A program made the translations under genes and the position numbers. Positions 44,368 to 53,007 of a stretch of 64,000 nucleotides of DNA are shown in pieces. The notes under the pieces were generated by a model. It was not told where the DNA came from. It worked only from the letters and a program-made list of their open reading frames with translations, and searched no databases. This stretch comes from Eubacterium sp. Its GTDB lineage: Bacteria > Bacillota > Clostridia > Lachnospirales > Lachnospiraceae. How positions within the stretch are numbered: the stretch's first letter is position 1; each line of letters opens with the position of its first letter. Location: NCBI GenBank assembly GCA_024684035.1, contig JAIKXQ010000005.1:1-64000 (forward strand), written 5' to 3'.

Positions 44368-45399
44368 ATGAATATTATCGTCACAGGCGGAGCAGGATTT
44401 ATCGGAAGCAATTTCGTTTTCTATGAGTTAAAGGCACATCCGGAAGACAGGATCATCTGTGTGGACAGCCTCACATACGCAGGAAACCTCTCCACACTGG
44501 AGCCGGTTATGAATCATCCGAATTTCAGATTTGTAAAGCTTGATATCTGCGATCGTGAAGGTGTATATAAACTGTTCGAGGAGGAGAAACCGGACATCGT
44601 TGCAAACTTTGCGGCTGAGTCTCATGTAGACCGCTCCATTGAGAACCCGACGGTTTTCCTGAATACAAACATCATCGGCACCTCTGTTCTGATGGATGCC
44701 TGCAGAAAGTACGGTATCAAGAGATACCATCAGGTATCGACAGATGAGGTTTACGGAGATCTTCCGCTTGACCGTCCGGATCTGTTCTTCCATGAGGATA
44801 CACCGATCCACACATCCAGTCCTTACAGCACATCAAAGGCTTCTGCGGATCTTCTGGTGAATGCTTATCACAGAACCTACGGACTTCCGGTTTCCATCAG
44901 CCGTTGTTCCAACAACTACGGCCCTTATCAGTTCCCGGAGAAACTGATCCCGCTTATGATTGCCAATGCACTTGCTGACAAGCCTCTTCCGGTGTACGGT
45001 GAGGGTCTCAATGTCCGTGACTGGCTGTACGTAGAGGATCACTGCAAGGCCATCGACCTGATTATGCGCAAGGGAACCGTGGGTGAGGTATACAATATCG
45101 GCGGACACAACGAGATGAAGAACATCGATATCGTCAAGCTGATCTGTGACTATCTCGACAAGCCTTACAGCCTGATTGAGCACGTGACAGACCGCAAGGG
45201 TCACGACAGAAGATATGCCATCGATCCCACAAAGATTCATGGCGAGCTCGGATGGCTGCCGGAGACAATGTTCAAGGACGGAATCAAGATGACCATTCAG
45301 TGGTATCTCGACAACAAGAGCTGGTGGGAGAACATCATCAGCGGAGAGTACCAGAACTATTACAAAGAGATGTACGGAAAGAAGAAAGTTCTCGACTGA
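44368..45399 (+). CDS. rfbB: dTDP-glucose 4,6-dehydratase
   Basis: The protein (343 residues) is an extended short-chain dehydrogenase with GGAGFIGSNF (NAD binding), NFAAESHVDRSI, STDEVYGD (active-site Asp-Glu) and SPYSTSKAS (Tyr-Lys pair), plus RCSNNYGPYQFPEKLIP and DWLYVEDHC. It converts dTDP-glucose to the 4-keto-6-deoxy sugar. AAGGAGA lies upstream. The 66-base gap after rfbA contains TTATCG-17-TATAGC (44311-44339), a possible weak internal promoter. Followed 21 bases later by rfbD. Confidence 0.96.
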   Translation: MNIIVTGGAGFIGSNFVFYELKAHPEDRIICVDSLTYAGNLSTLEPVMNHPNFRFVKLDICDREGVYKLFEEEKPDIVANFAAESHVDRSIENPTVFLNTNIIGTSVLMDACRKYGIKRYHQVSTDEVYGDLPLDRPDLFFHEDTPIHTSSPYSTSKASADLLVNAYHRTYGLPVSISRCSNNYGPYQFPEKLIPLMIANALADKPLPVYGEGLNVRDWLYVEDHCKAIDLIMRKGTVGEVYNIGGHNEMKNIDIVKLICDYLDKPYSLIEHVTDRKGHDRRYAIDPTKIHGELGWLPETMFKDGIKMTIQWYLDNKSWWENIISGEYQNYYKEMYGKKKVLD

Positions 45400-45420
45400 T
45401 TCGGACCGGGAGGAGATAGC

Positions 45421-46338
45421 ATGAAAGTATTTGTGACAGGAGTAGCCGGACAGCTTGGACATGATGTGATGAATGAACTGGCTGCCCGCGGGTACGAGGG
45501 CGTCGGTACAGATCTGGCCCCGGAGTATTCCGGGATTCAGGATGGTTCTGCGGTTACCACAATGCCTTACGTATCTCTGGATATCACGGACGCGGAGGCA
45601 GTGGCAAAGGTTATAGCCGAAGTGAAGCCCGACGCCATCGTGCATTGCGCTGCATGGACTGCGGTAGACCTTGCCGAAGACGAAGACAAGCAGGACAAGG
45701 TAAAGGCGATCAACGTCTCCGGTACACAGCACCTTGCAGAGGCTGCGAAGACTGTGGACGCGAAGATGGTGTACATCAGCACGGATTATGTGTTCAACGG
45801 ACAGGGAACAGAGCCCTGGGATCCGGATTGCAGGGACTATGCGCCGCTCAATGTATACGGACAGTCCAAGCTCGGTGGTGAGCTTGCCGTGGCTGAGACA
45901 CTGGATAAATACTTCATTGTTCGTATCGCATGGGTATTTGGTCTCAACGGAAAGAATTTTATCCGGACCATGCTTAATGTTGGAAAGACCCATCCGGAGG
46001 TGCGCGTTGTCAACGATCAGATCGGAACGCCTACCTATACGCTGGATCTTGCACGTCTTCTTGTAGATATGCTGGAGACAGAGAAGTACGGATATTATCA
46101 CGCCACGAACGAAGGCGGATATATTTCCTGGTATGATTTTACCGTGGAAATCTACAGACAGGCCGGGCTGGATACAAAGGTAACCCCGGTCACCACTGAG
46201 GAATACGGCTTATCAAAAGCTGCCAGACCCTTTAACAGTCGTCTGGACAGATCGAAGCTCGCGGCCAGTGGTTTTAAGCCGCTTCCGGATTGGAAGGACG
46301 CTCTCAGCCGTTTCCTGAAGGAAATCGGAGAGATCTGA
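45421..46338 (+). CDS. rfbD: dTDP-4-dehydrorhamnose reductase
   Basis: The 305-residue reductase performs the last step to dTDP-L-rhamnose. It has the nucleotide motif VTGVAGQLGHDV, HCAAWTAVDLAEDE, STDYVFNGQG, NVYGQSKLGGE (Tyr-Lys), RIAWVFGLNGKNF and ATNEGGYISWYDF, all typical of RfbD/RmlD. GGGAGGAG precedes the ATG. An intrinsic terminator and a perfect palindrome lie just downstream, so the first rhamnose transcript may end here. Confidence 0.96.
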   Translation: MKVFVTGVAGQLGHDVMNELAARGYEGVGTDLAPEYSGIQDGSAVTTMPYVSLDITDAEAVAKVIAEVKPDAIVHCAAWTAVDLAEDEDKQDKVKAINVSGTQHLAEAAKTVDAKMVYISTDYVFNGQGTEPWDPDCRDYAPLNVYGQSKLGGELAVAETLDKYFIVRIAWVFGLNGKNFIRTMLNVGKTHPEVRVVNDQIGTPTYTLDLARLLVDMLETEKYGYYHATNEGGYISWYDFTVEIYRQAGLDTKVTPVTTEEYGLSKAARPFNSRLDRSKLAASGFKPLPDWKDALSRFLKEIGEI

Positions 46339-46364
46339 TCCAGGGCAATAAGTATTGTATACAT

Positions 46365-46393
46365 AAGACGGCGGTGCATAACTGCCGTCTTTT
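46365..46393 (+). terminator. Intrinsic terminator after rfbD
   Basis: AAGACGGC (46365-46372) pairs with GCCGTCTT (46384-46391), followed by a short T-run. Confidence 0.7.
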
Positions 46394-46451
46394 CATGGTA
46401 TAGGAATTGCTCTGCAATTCCTATACCATGACGCTCCGCTTGCGGACTTTG
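46394..46451. repeat. Dispersed palindromic repeat, copy E: perfect 17-bp hairpin
   Basis: CATGGTATAGGAATTGC (46394-46410) and GCAATTCCTATACCATG (46414-46430) pair perfectly around TCT. The conserved ACGCTCCGC and TGCGGACTTT blocks follow, linking it to copies A-C. It lies between a terminator and the next glycosyltransferase gene. Confidence 0.75.
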
Positions 46452-46479
46452 ATAATGAAAACTTAGGAGATTAAGGCAG

Positions 46480-47403
46480 ATGGTTGATATACTGCTGGCA
46501 ACATATAATGGAGAGAAATTTCTCCGGGAGCAGCTGGATTCGCTGCTCGCACAGACCTATCAGGATTTTCGTATTGTGATCCGCGACGATGGCTCAACAG
46601 ACGCGACCATGGATATCATCAAAGAGTACCTGATCCGTCACGGTGAGAAGATTGTGCTGATCCGGGATGACAGGAAATGCGGCAGTCCGGCAAAGAATTT
46701 CATGGAACTGATGAAGCATACCCGGGCGGACTATATCATGTTCTGTGATCAGGACGATGTCTGGCTTCCGGACAAGGTTCAGAAAATGCTTGTGCGCATG
46801 CAGGCTGAGGAAAAAAGTTCGGCAGACGGCGCGGAGCCGATTCTTTTGTTCACGGATTATTATGTCGCGGATGCTGATCTCAAGGTAATGGATGTGCCGG
46901 AGGACAGTCTGCAGATTGCGAAGCACTTTCACAGTTTTAACAGACTGCTGGTGCAGAACTATATTACCGGCTGTACTTGTATGATCAATAAGACGGCCTG
47001 TCTTTTGGCCGGTGAATATGACGAGCGGATTCTGATGCATGACTGGTGGGTTGCACTCTATGTGAGCGCCATGGGGCACATCGTCCATTTCCCCCAGAAG
47101 CTGATGTATTACAGACAGCACGGCGGGAACGATGTCGGCGCAAAGAATGTGAAGAGCTTCCGTTATCGGCTGGAAAAAATGCTGGATCCGGATACCCGTC
47201 GTTCCAAGGACAATTACTTCGCCCAGGCTGAACTCTTGAAGGAAAGATTCCGGGCGGAAATGAATGAACACAGCGCGCTGGTGCTGGACGGTTTCTTAAG
47301 AATCCGGGAACTTCCGAAAACAGCCAGAGTGAAAGCACTCATCGACGGCGGTTATCTGAAGAGCGACCTGGTGAGAAATCTCGGCTTTATGCTCTACATC
47401 TGA
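46480..47403 (+). CDS. GT2-family glycosyltransferase, rhamnosyltransferase-like
   Basis: This soluble GT-A enzyme (307 residues) has LLATYNGEKFLREQLDSLL, RDDGSTDAT, MFCDQDDVW (metal site) and HDWWVALYV, a pattern shared with alpha-1,3-rhamnosyltransferases such as those of streptococcal and Gram-negative rhamnan pathways. With rfbABD just upstream, it probably uses dTDP-rhamnose. TAGGAG lies upstream of the ATG. The C-terminus is helical and lacks membrane segments. The next gene encodes a related enzyme 28 bases away. Confidence 0.88.
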   Translation: MVDILLATYNGEKFLREQLDSLLAQTYQDFRIVIRDDGSTDATMDIIKEYLIRHGEKIVLIRDDRKCGSPAKNFMELMKHTRADYIMFCDQDDVWLPDKVQKMLVRMQAEEKSSADGAEPILLFTDYYVADADLKVMDVPEDSLQIAKHFHSFNRLLVQNYITGCTCMINKTACLLAGEYDERILMHDWWVALYVSAMGHIVHFPQKLMYYRQHGGNDVGAKNVKSFRYRLEKMLDPDTRRSKDNYFAQAELLKERFRAEMNEHSALVLDGFLRIRELPKTARVKALIDGGYLKSDLVRNLGFMLYI

Positions 47404-47431
47404 AGCAACACATCTGGAGGCGAGTGGCAGA

Positions 47432-48409
47432 ATGGCCAATACATCAATCTCTGTGGCAATAGCGACATTTAACGGCGAGCGATATCTGACAGAACAGCTG
47501 GATTCCATCCGGTTGCAGTCCAGAAAACCGTCGGAAGTGATCGTGATGGATGATGCCTCGAAGGACGGAACTGCCGAACTTCTGACGGACTACGCGAAAA
47601 CTTATCCGGATTTTCCCATGAAGCTTTACACAAACAGAGAGAACCTGGGCTACCGGCTGAACTTTCTTAGCGCTCTGAAGAACTGTACGGGGGAGATCCA
47701 GTTTCTCTGCGATCAGGATGACGTCTGGGAGAGCAACAAGATTGAGGTTATGACGGAAATCCTGCAGAAACATCCGGAAATCTCGGTTCTTGCCTCGTCT
47801 TTTTCGCTGATTGACGGGAAAGGGGATTCCCTGGAACCTCCTCTTCGAAAAGGGTGGAGTAATCACAACTTCTATCACAGAGAAGTGGAAGACAATGCTC
47901 TGGTGCAGGTGGAGGCGGAAGAGTTGATCTGGCACAATTTTTCACAGGGCTGCAGCGAGTGCTTCCGCTCGGATATCAGGGATGCATTCATACAGAAGTA
48001 TACCGGTGAGATTCCCCATGACTGGTTCCTGAATCTGCTCGGGGCTTCCTCGGGAAGTGTATGGTTCCTGAACAGAGAGCTGTTCCGGTACCGCCTGCAT
48101 GAGGACAACAGTCTGGGAATGAAGGTAAAGACGGACACGGCCGGGAAGATGCAGGGGAAATACCGGACGCTGGAGGCCAGGCAATCGCTGAATGTGATTG
48201 CCGAGTACAAAAGACTGGCGCCGGAAAAGGCGGCTGCATCGGCTGTTTTCAAAGATGCGGAGACCTTTCTGGAATCCAATATTTCGAATATCGAGACGGG
48301 AAAATTTTTTGCTCTTCTCCGGCAGGCCGGACAGAAAGAATACCGGCAGTTGAAATCGGGGAAGGCAATTCTTGCAGATATCGGTTTTTCTTTGAGGAAT
48401 AGAAAATGA
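47432..48409 (+). CDS. GT2-family glycosyltransferase, second rhamnosyltransferase-like
   Basis: The product (325 residues) resembles its upstream neighbour: SVAIATFNGERYLTEQLDSI, MDDASKDGT, FLCDQDDVWESNK and HDWFLNLLGA. It differs in its longer C-terminal helical part. Pairs like this often alternate linkages in rhamnans; that is inference. GGAGG lies upstream. It overlaps the histidine phosphatase gene by four bases (ATGA), so both are coupled. Confidence 0.87.
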   Translation: MANTSISVAIATFNGERYLTEQLDSIRLQSRKPSEVIVMDDASKDGTAELLTDYAKTYPDFPMKLYTNRENLGYRLNFLSALKNCTGEIQFLCDQDDVWESNKIEVMTEILQKHPEISVLASSFSLIDGKGDSLEPPLRKGWSNHNFYHREVEDNALVQVEAEELIWHNFSQGCSECFRSDIRDAFIQKYTGEIPHDWFLNLLGASSGSVWFLNRELFRYRLHEDNSLGMKVKTDTAGKMQGKYRTLEARQSLNVIAEYKRLAPEKAAASAVFKDAETFLESNISNIETGKFFALLRQAGQKEYRQLKSGKAILADIGFSLRNRK

Positions 48410-49281
48410 GAAGAAAAAAATGGAGAAGGACGGTGCTTCTTCTGACGGGAGCACTGTTGGGGACATCTATGCTGACTGCCTGTCAGAAAGCTGACGGCAA
48501 GTCGGCGTTGACTGAGAAAAAAACGGTGGAGGATGCGGAATTCCGGGATGAAGCGCCGTTGCAGTGGAGGGGAGAGGAACTGCGGGATGCCGTGGTGATC
48601 TGCCTTGTGAGACACGGACAGACGGTTGCGAACGCAGAGGAAATTCTGGCGGACGGGAGTATGGATTCGCCTCTCACCGACAAGGGAAAGGAGGACGCAC
48701 TGCGTCTCGGAAAAGCCCTGGCAAAGGATGATTTCCGTTTTGATTTCTGCTATGCCAGCGGCCTTGGAAGAGCGATGCGGACGGCGGGACTGATTCTGAA
48801 AGGGGATCAGGACGAGCTGGTGCATGCCGAGGCAAAGCACGGTCTCAATGATGTGCTGTTCGGCAAGGGAGCCGGACGCAAACTGGACGATGTTCTGGCC
48901 GAGTACGGAGAGAATGCCATCTCTGACTATGCGTACTCTGTTCCCGGAGACGGCTATGTGTCTCCCATAGGCATAGAGGACAAACTTCACTTTGTCAGGA
49001 GATTTGACAGAGCCATGACGGAGGTGGCAGAGGAATCCCTGGAAAAAATGAAAAAACAGGGGACAGCTTCAAACCGGGGACCGCAGGTACTGGTGACAGC
49101 CCATTCATCGGCGGCCTACTGGCTGTCATGGAAATTTCCGTCTCTCGGGGCCGCAAACCTGGAGAATGTCAGCGCCAGTGTTCTTCTGTACCGGAACGGA
49201 CAGTGGTATATCAGATATGTCAATGAGCTGGATTATGACCATCTGGCTTCAAAACTAACGGAGTTGTGGAAAAATATATGA
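48406..49281 (+). CDS. Lipoprotein histidine phosphatase (phosphoglycerate-mutase family)
   Basis: The 291-residue protein starts with a lipoprotein signal (lipobox LTAC), then a histidine phosphatase domain: the RHG motif LVRHGQTVAN, SPLTDKGKEDA, the arginine YASGLGRAMRTA and the second histidine in TAHSSAAYWLSW. The acid Glu is probably in HAEAKHGLNDV. It would act outside the membrane, unusual for this family, whose members are mostly cytoplasmic. It is coupled to the GT2 upstream and overlaps the CHAP gene downstream by four bases, so it likely modifies a phosphorylated part of the polymer or its lipid carrier. That role is inferred. Confidence 0.85.
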   Translation: MRRKKWRRTVLLLTGALLGTSMLTACQKADGKSALTEKKTVEDAEFRDEAPLQWRGEELRDAVVICLVRHGQTVANAEEILADGSMDSPLTDKGKEDALRLGKALAKDDFRFDFCYASGLGRAMRTAGLILKGDQDELVHAEAKHGLNDVLFGKGAGRKLDDVLAEYGENAISDYAYSVPGDGYVSPIGIEDKLHFVRRFDRAMTEVAEESLEKMKKQGTASNRGPQVLVTAHSSAAYWLSWKFPSLGAANLENVSASVLLYRNGQWYIRYVNELDYDHLASKLTELWKNI

Positions 49282-50705
49282 AGAGAAGGGTAATCTTTTT
49301 TGCGGGGGTACTTCTGGCCGGGATGCTGGGAGGTGTTGGAGTGTTTCGTCTCTTTTCCTCCCCGCAGAACGTAGATGGAAAAGAAAAACCGGCGAGTGAG
49401 AGCAGTGCCATGTCTTTGTCGGCAGAGACGGGGACCTTGTCTGTCGATGAGGAAACTCAGGAACCGGTAGTGAAAAAACCGGAGAGTGTGCAGGTTTTCC
49501 GGCTGGGATTCGCCGGGAACGGCGACCATTATTTTACGGCAGACCGCAGTGAGAAGGAACAGCTGGAAGAGCAGGGCTGGACCTATGAGGGGGTTGCTTT
49601 TGAAGCTCCGCTGGATTCATCTGTTCCGGTTCAGAAAATGAGGAATCCGGAAGACGGAAGTGTCAGATTTCTGGCGGATTTGAATCTGGTCAATGAATTG
49701 ACCGCCAAGGGCTGGCAGAGTGAGGGAGTAGCCTGGTATTCTGACGAGGAGATGCAGGTGCCTGTTTACGCCGTCAGCAACGGGGATACCTGTCTCTACA
49801 CCACGGGACAGGAGGAGGCGCAGGCCATGACTGCCCAGGGATGGACGGATAACGGAATCGTCTGGTACGCGAAGAAAGCCGGCGGCGGAGTGGCGGATAC
49901 GGATACGGATCGGGATACGCGCACGTCTCTTTTGGGAGTGGATTTCTCCGATGTATACGATTATGCATTTGTCACCAAAACATACGGGGGAGCGGAAAAG
50001 TACAGAGGGGACGAATTCCGTACTCTGATATATTATATCTCCGAGGAACTTCCCCGTGGAAACCCCGGAAAAATGGGGCTGACAGCAGATCAGATCGCCA
50101 GGGCTCAGGAGCAACTGCCGAAGGACGGGCTGATGAAATTCGGGGAACCCGGAATGAATGAGGTGGACGGTATCTGGTATCTCTTCGATGAGAGGGGAAT
50201 ATGGACCAATCACCTGGCAGGGCAGAATCTGGACGACTCCATGAATGCACAGCAGAAGGCGCTTGTGCAGACCTGTATCGACACGCCGTCTCCGGGACCC
50301 GGAATGTGCGCGATGTACGTATCTCAGGTGTGGTCGGCTCTCGGTTATGATTATCCTTACGGGGATGCGGTGGATATGTACAATAACTGGTGTACGACCG
50401 GTGATTATGCGGATCTGAGGGTCGGTATGATCGTGGCGGTGGCCACCCATCCGCACTCGGATGCGGGTCTCCAGTACGGACACATCGGATTTTACGTCGG
50501 AGATCATCACGTGATGGACAACGTGGGAGTGATCCGGACGGTGGATCTCAGTTCCTGGCTGGAGTATTACGGACCGACTTCTGCTCCGAAATGGGGCTGG
50601 ACTTCGAATCAGTCCCTGATCGAGGGGCAGGATACAGCTGCTGCAGCACCCGAAACAGAGCAGGCCGGAGAAAATCCGGAGGACAGCGGAGCAACAGGGG
50701 TATAA
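49278..50705 (+). CDS. Secreted DUF5648-type protein with CHAP/NlpC-like domain
   Basis: The product (475 residues from the ATG at 49278, which overlaps the previous stop) has a signal-anchor, an acidic linker, three diverged DUF5648-type repeats (about 70-205; DHYFT, GW..EGVAF and GW..NGIVWY), a VDFSDVYDYAFV segment also found in the protein at 62499, and a cysteine-peptidase-like domain with PGMCAMYVSQVWSALGY (Cys) and YGHIGFYVGDHHV (His), as in CHAP/NlpC-P60 wall amidases. A GTG twelve bases upstream is an alternative start. It would cut or bind peptidoglycan. Coupled to the phosphatase gene, it is the only DUF5648 protein inside the glycan operon. Confidence 0.82.
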   Translation: MKRRVIFFAGVLLAGMLGGVGVFRLFSSPQNVDGKEKPASESSAMSLSAETGTLSVDEETQEPVVKKPESVQVFRLGFAGNGDHYFTADRSEKEQLEEQGWTYEGVAFEAPLDSSVPVQKMRNPEDGSVRFLADLNLVNELTAKGWQSEGVAWYSDEEMQVPVYAVSNGDTCLYTTGQEEAQAMTAQGWTDNGIVWYAKKAGGGVADTDTDRDTRTSLLGVDFSDVYDYAFVTKTYGGAEKYRGDEFRTLIYYISEELPRGNPGKMGLTADQIARAQEQLPKDGLMKFGEPGMNEVDGIWYLFDERGIWTNHLAGQNLDDSMNAQQKALVQTCIDTPSPGPGMCAMYVSQVWSALGYDYPYGDAVDMYNNWCTTGDYADLRVGMIVAVATHPHSDAGLQYGHIGFYVGDHHVMDNVGVIRTVDLSSWLEYYGPTSAPKWGWTSNQSLIEGQDTAAAAPETEQAGENPEDSGATGV

Positions 50706-50715
50706 GAGCAGACAC

Positions 50716-50744
50716 TTGAATAAAAAGGTCGATTGCTTTATAAT
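50716..50744 (+). promoter_or_regulatory. Promoter of rfbC and the export genes
   Basis: TTGAAT (50716-50721) and TATAAT (50739-50744) are 17 bases apart, 42 bases before rfbC. Confidence 0.75.
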
Positions 50745-50785
50745 GCATTTTCAGTGATTAACGTCAAAGACAAAGGAGATAAGCA

Positions 50786-51367
50786 ATGGGAAAAATCAAT
50801 GTCACAAAAGACTGTAACGGCATAGAGGGACTGTATGTTATTGAGCCGTCTGTATTTGGCGACAATCGTGGATATTTCATGGAAACATATAATTATAATG
50901 ATTTTGCAGCTGCAGGTATCGACTGCAAGTTCGTTCAGGATAACCAGAGTGCATCCAAGAAAGGTGTGCTTCGCGGACTGCATTTCCAGATCAATCATCC
51001 TCAGGACAAGCTTGTCCGTGTCATCGTCGGATCTGTATTTGATGTGGCTGTGGATCTTCGTCCGGGCAGCAAAACATTCGGCAAATGGTTTGGCGTGGAA
51101 CTGACTGCAGAGAATAAGAAGCAGTTTTTCATTCCGAAGAATTTCGCTCACGGCTTCCTTGTTCTCTCTGATTATGCAGAATTCTGCTATAAGGTGACGG
51201 ATTTCTATCATCCGAACGATGAGGGCGGAATTATGTGGAATGATCCGCAGGTGGGCGTAGAGTGGCCGATGCCGGAGGGCATGACTGCCGGGGATCTCAT
51301 CCTCTCTGACAAGGATAAGGTCAACTGGAGCTACGCGGAGTATCTGGAAAAGAGAACGAATCGATAA
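50786..51367 (+). CDS. rfbC: dTDP-4-dehydrorhamnose 3,5-epimerase
   Basis: The 193-residue cupin-fold epimerase has ESYN-type METYNYNDF, FVQDNQSASKKGVLRGLHFQ (catalytic His), VDLRPGSKTFGKW and FIPKNFAHGFLVLSD, followed by CYKVTDFYHPNDEGG. It completes the dTDP-L-rhamnose pathway with rfbA, B and D, which lie 4.4 kb upstream. AAGGAG precedes the ATG. It has its own promoter and a hairpin directly after it, so its dosage may be set apart from the other three. Confidence 0.96.
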   Translation: MGKINVTKDCNGIEGLYVIEPSVFGDNRGYFMETYNYNDFAAAGIDCKFVQDNQSASKKGVLRGLHFQINHPQDKLVRVIVGSVFDVAVDLRPGSKTFGKWFGVELTAENKKQFFIPKNFAHGFLVLSDYAEFCYKVTDFYHPNDEGGIMWNDPQVGVEWPMPEGMTAGDLILSDKDKVNWSYAEYLEKRTNR

Positions 51368-51379
51368 GAGCTGTTGCAG

Positions 51380-51410
51380 AAAAACGACCGGAGGCATATG
51401 CCGGTCGTTT
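51380..51410 (+). terminator. Intrinsic terminator or attenuator after rfbC
   Basis: AAAACGACCGG (51380-51390) pairs perfectly with CCGGTCGTTTT (51400-51410). The T-run is only four bases, so read-through into the ABC permease is likely. Confidence 0.6.
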
Positions 51411-51442
51411 TCGAGTGATGTGACAGTCGGGGAGAACTTGCT

Positions 51443-52894
51443 ATGAAAAAGAAAAATGTCATCGTCCGTCTTCTCCTGGTCATTCTTGCCGTGGTTCTGA
51501 ACTTCGGTATTGTGAAGATCAAACCGGATTATACGACGGAGCATATTGAAGTATGGATGACGGTGCGGGCGGATGAGGCTTTTGTCTCAAGTCTCTATTA
51601 TCTGACGACCGGTGACAGGGCGAAAGCCGGCGTGAAGACAGAAAAGGAAATCTCAAAGAAAAGCTTCCTTAAAAAGCAGGTGGCACTTGCCTCCTATGAC
51701 AAGCACGGAAAGAAGCTGGACATGGGATACGGGCTTCCTGTCGACACAAAGGATCTCTGTTGGAAACCGACAGACCGGAGCAATGTTGCGGTCACGCTGA
51801 TGAGTCTGCAGATCCGGTGTCAGGGACAGGTGATCGCGGATCTTCCGCTGGAAGAGAAGACTTTCCGGAAGCCGGAGGGCCTTGAGATGGAAAAGACCGG
51901 GGATGGTCTGACCTTCCGGGCCGTCAACAGAAACAATTCCGTGCTGCTTCCTGCCGTCGATGACGGAAAAGTAATGGAACAGCTGAAGAACACCGTGGAT
52001 CCGAGGCAGATGCGGCTCAATATAGCGCTTCTGATTCTCACGGATCTTCTTTTCCTTCTCCTTCTTCTCAAACTTGAAAAGATTGTGGAGATTCCGATGG
52101 TAATTTTTAAAAACCGTTCATTGGTATTCTCGCTCGGAAAAAACGACTTCAAGACAAAATTCGCGGGTTCCATGTTCGGTACGATCTGGGCCTTTGTACA
52201 GCCCATTGTTACGGTGCTTGTCTACTGGTTCGTATTTGAGAAGGCCCTGCATGTAGGTACACAGTCCACAAAGGCCGGAATTGCGGTTCCGTACCTTCTC
52301 TGGCTTCTGGGTGGTCTTGTGCCCTGGTTTTTCTTCTCAGATGCCCTGAGCACGGGAACGAATGTTATGATGGATTACAGTTACCTCGTCAAGAAGGTGG
52401 TGTTCAATATCAGCTGCCTGCCGCTGGTCAAGGTGCTCTCCGCCTTTTTCGTTCACCTGTTTTTTATCGCTTTCACCGTCCTGATTTACGCGGTGCACGG
52501 ATATTATCCGGAGCCGGGGATGCTGCAGTGCCTGTACTATACCTTCGGTATGGTTGTTCTGGCGTCGGGGCTGATCTACTTTACCAGTGCCCTCGTGGTC
52601 TTTTTCAGAGATCTGTCCCAGATTGTCAACATTGCGATCCAGGTGGGCGTGTGGTTCACGCCGATCATGTGGAATATTGACGCGATGAATATACAGGGAC
52701 CGGTACTCCTGCTTCTGAAAATGAATCCGATGTATTATGTAGTCATGGGCTACAGGGATTCTTTCATTAACCATGTCTGGTTCTGGGAGAGACCCATGGA
52801 GACAATTTATTTCTGGGTGATTACGCTGCTTTTGTTTGTATTCGGTACCCAGATCTTCCGCAGGCTGAGAATTCATTTTGCGGATGTGTTATAA
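51443..52894 (+). CDS. Polysaccharide ABC exporter permease (Wzm-like) with extra N-terminal outer domain
   Basis: The C-terminal 260 residues of this 483-residue protein are an ABC-2 permease of the Wzm/TagG type: it has about six membrane helices, starting FAGSMFGTIWAFVQPI and ending with the family-like FTPIMWNIDAM and LLKMNPMYYVVMGYRD. The first 200 residues are unusual: a membrane helix (7-25), an extracytoplasmic-looking beta-rich domain (26-195), and another helix (about 203-222). Ordinary Wzm is about 260 residues. The extra domain may gate or receive the glycan outside; this is inference. The matching ATPase is at 57883. GGGGAG lies upstream of the ATG. Confidence 0.87.
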   Translation: MKKKNVIVRLLLVILAVVLNFGIVKIKPDYTTEHIEVWMTVRADEAFVSSLYYLTTGDRAKAGVKTEKEISKKSFLKKQVALASYDKHGKKLDMGYGLPVDTKDLCWKPTDRSNVAVTLMSLQIRCQGQVIADLPLEEKTFRKPEGLEMEKTGDGLTFRAVNRNNSVLLPAVDDGKVMEQLKNTVDPRQMRLNIALLILTDLLFLLLLLKLEKIVEIPMVIFKNRSLVFSLGKNDFKTKFAGSMFGTIWAFVQPIVTVLVYWFVFEKALHVGTQSTKAGIAVPYLLWLLGGLVPWFFFSDALSTGTNVMMDYSYLVKKVVFNISCLPLVKVLSAFFVHLFFIAFTVLIYAVHGYYPEPGMLQCLYYTFGMVVLASGLIYFTSALVVFFRDLSQIVNIAIQVGVWFTPIMWNIDAMNIQGPVLLLLKMNPMYYVVMGYRDSFINHVWFWERPMETIYFWVITLLLFVFGTQIFRRLRIHFADVL

Positions 52895-52899
52895 GAAAG

Positions 52900-52928
52900 A
52901 GGCTGCTGCATTTTGCAACAGCCTGTTT
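52900..52928 (+). terminator. Weak hairpin terminator after the permease gene
   Basis: AGGCTGCTGC (52900-52909) pairs with GCAACAGCCT (52915-52924) with one mismatch, then GTTT. A second hairpin, CCCGT.../...ACGGG (52947-52977), follows and resembles the dispersed repeat family in position only. Confidence 0.5.
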
Positions 52929-53007
52929 CACGGTATAGGTAATTGTCCCGTAAACCCGCACCATAACGCGGCACGGGATGTGTATGAATGATCGGGAGGA
53001 GCGGCAC

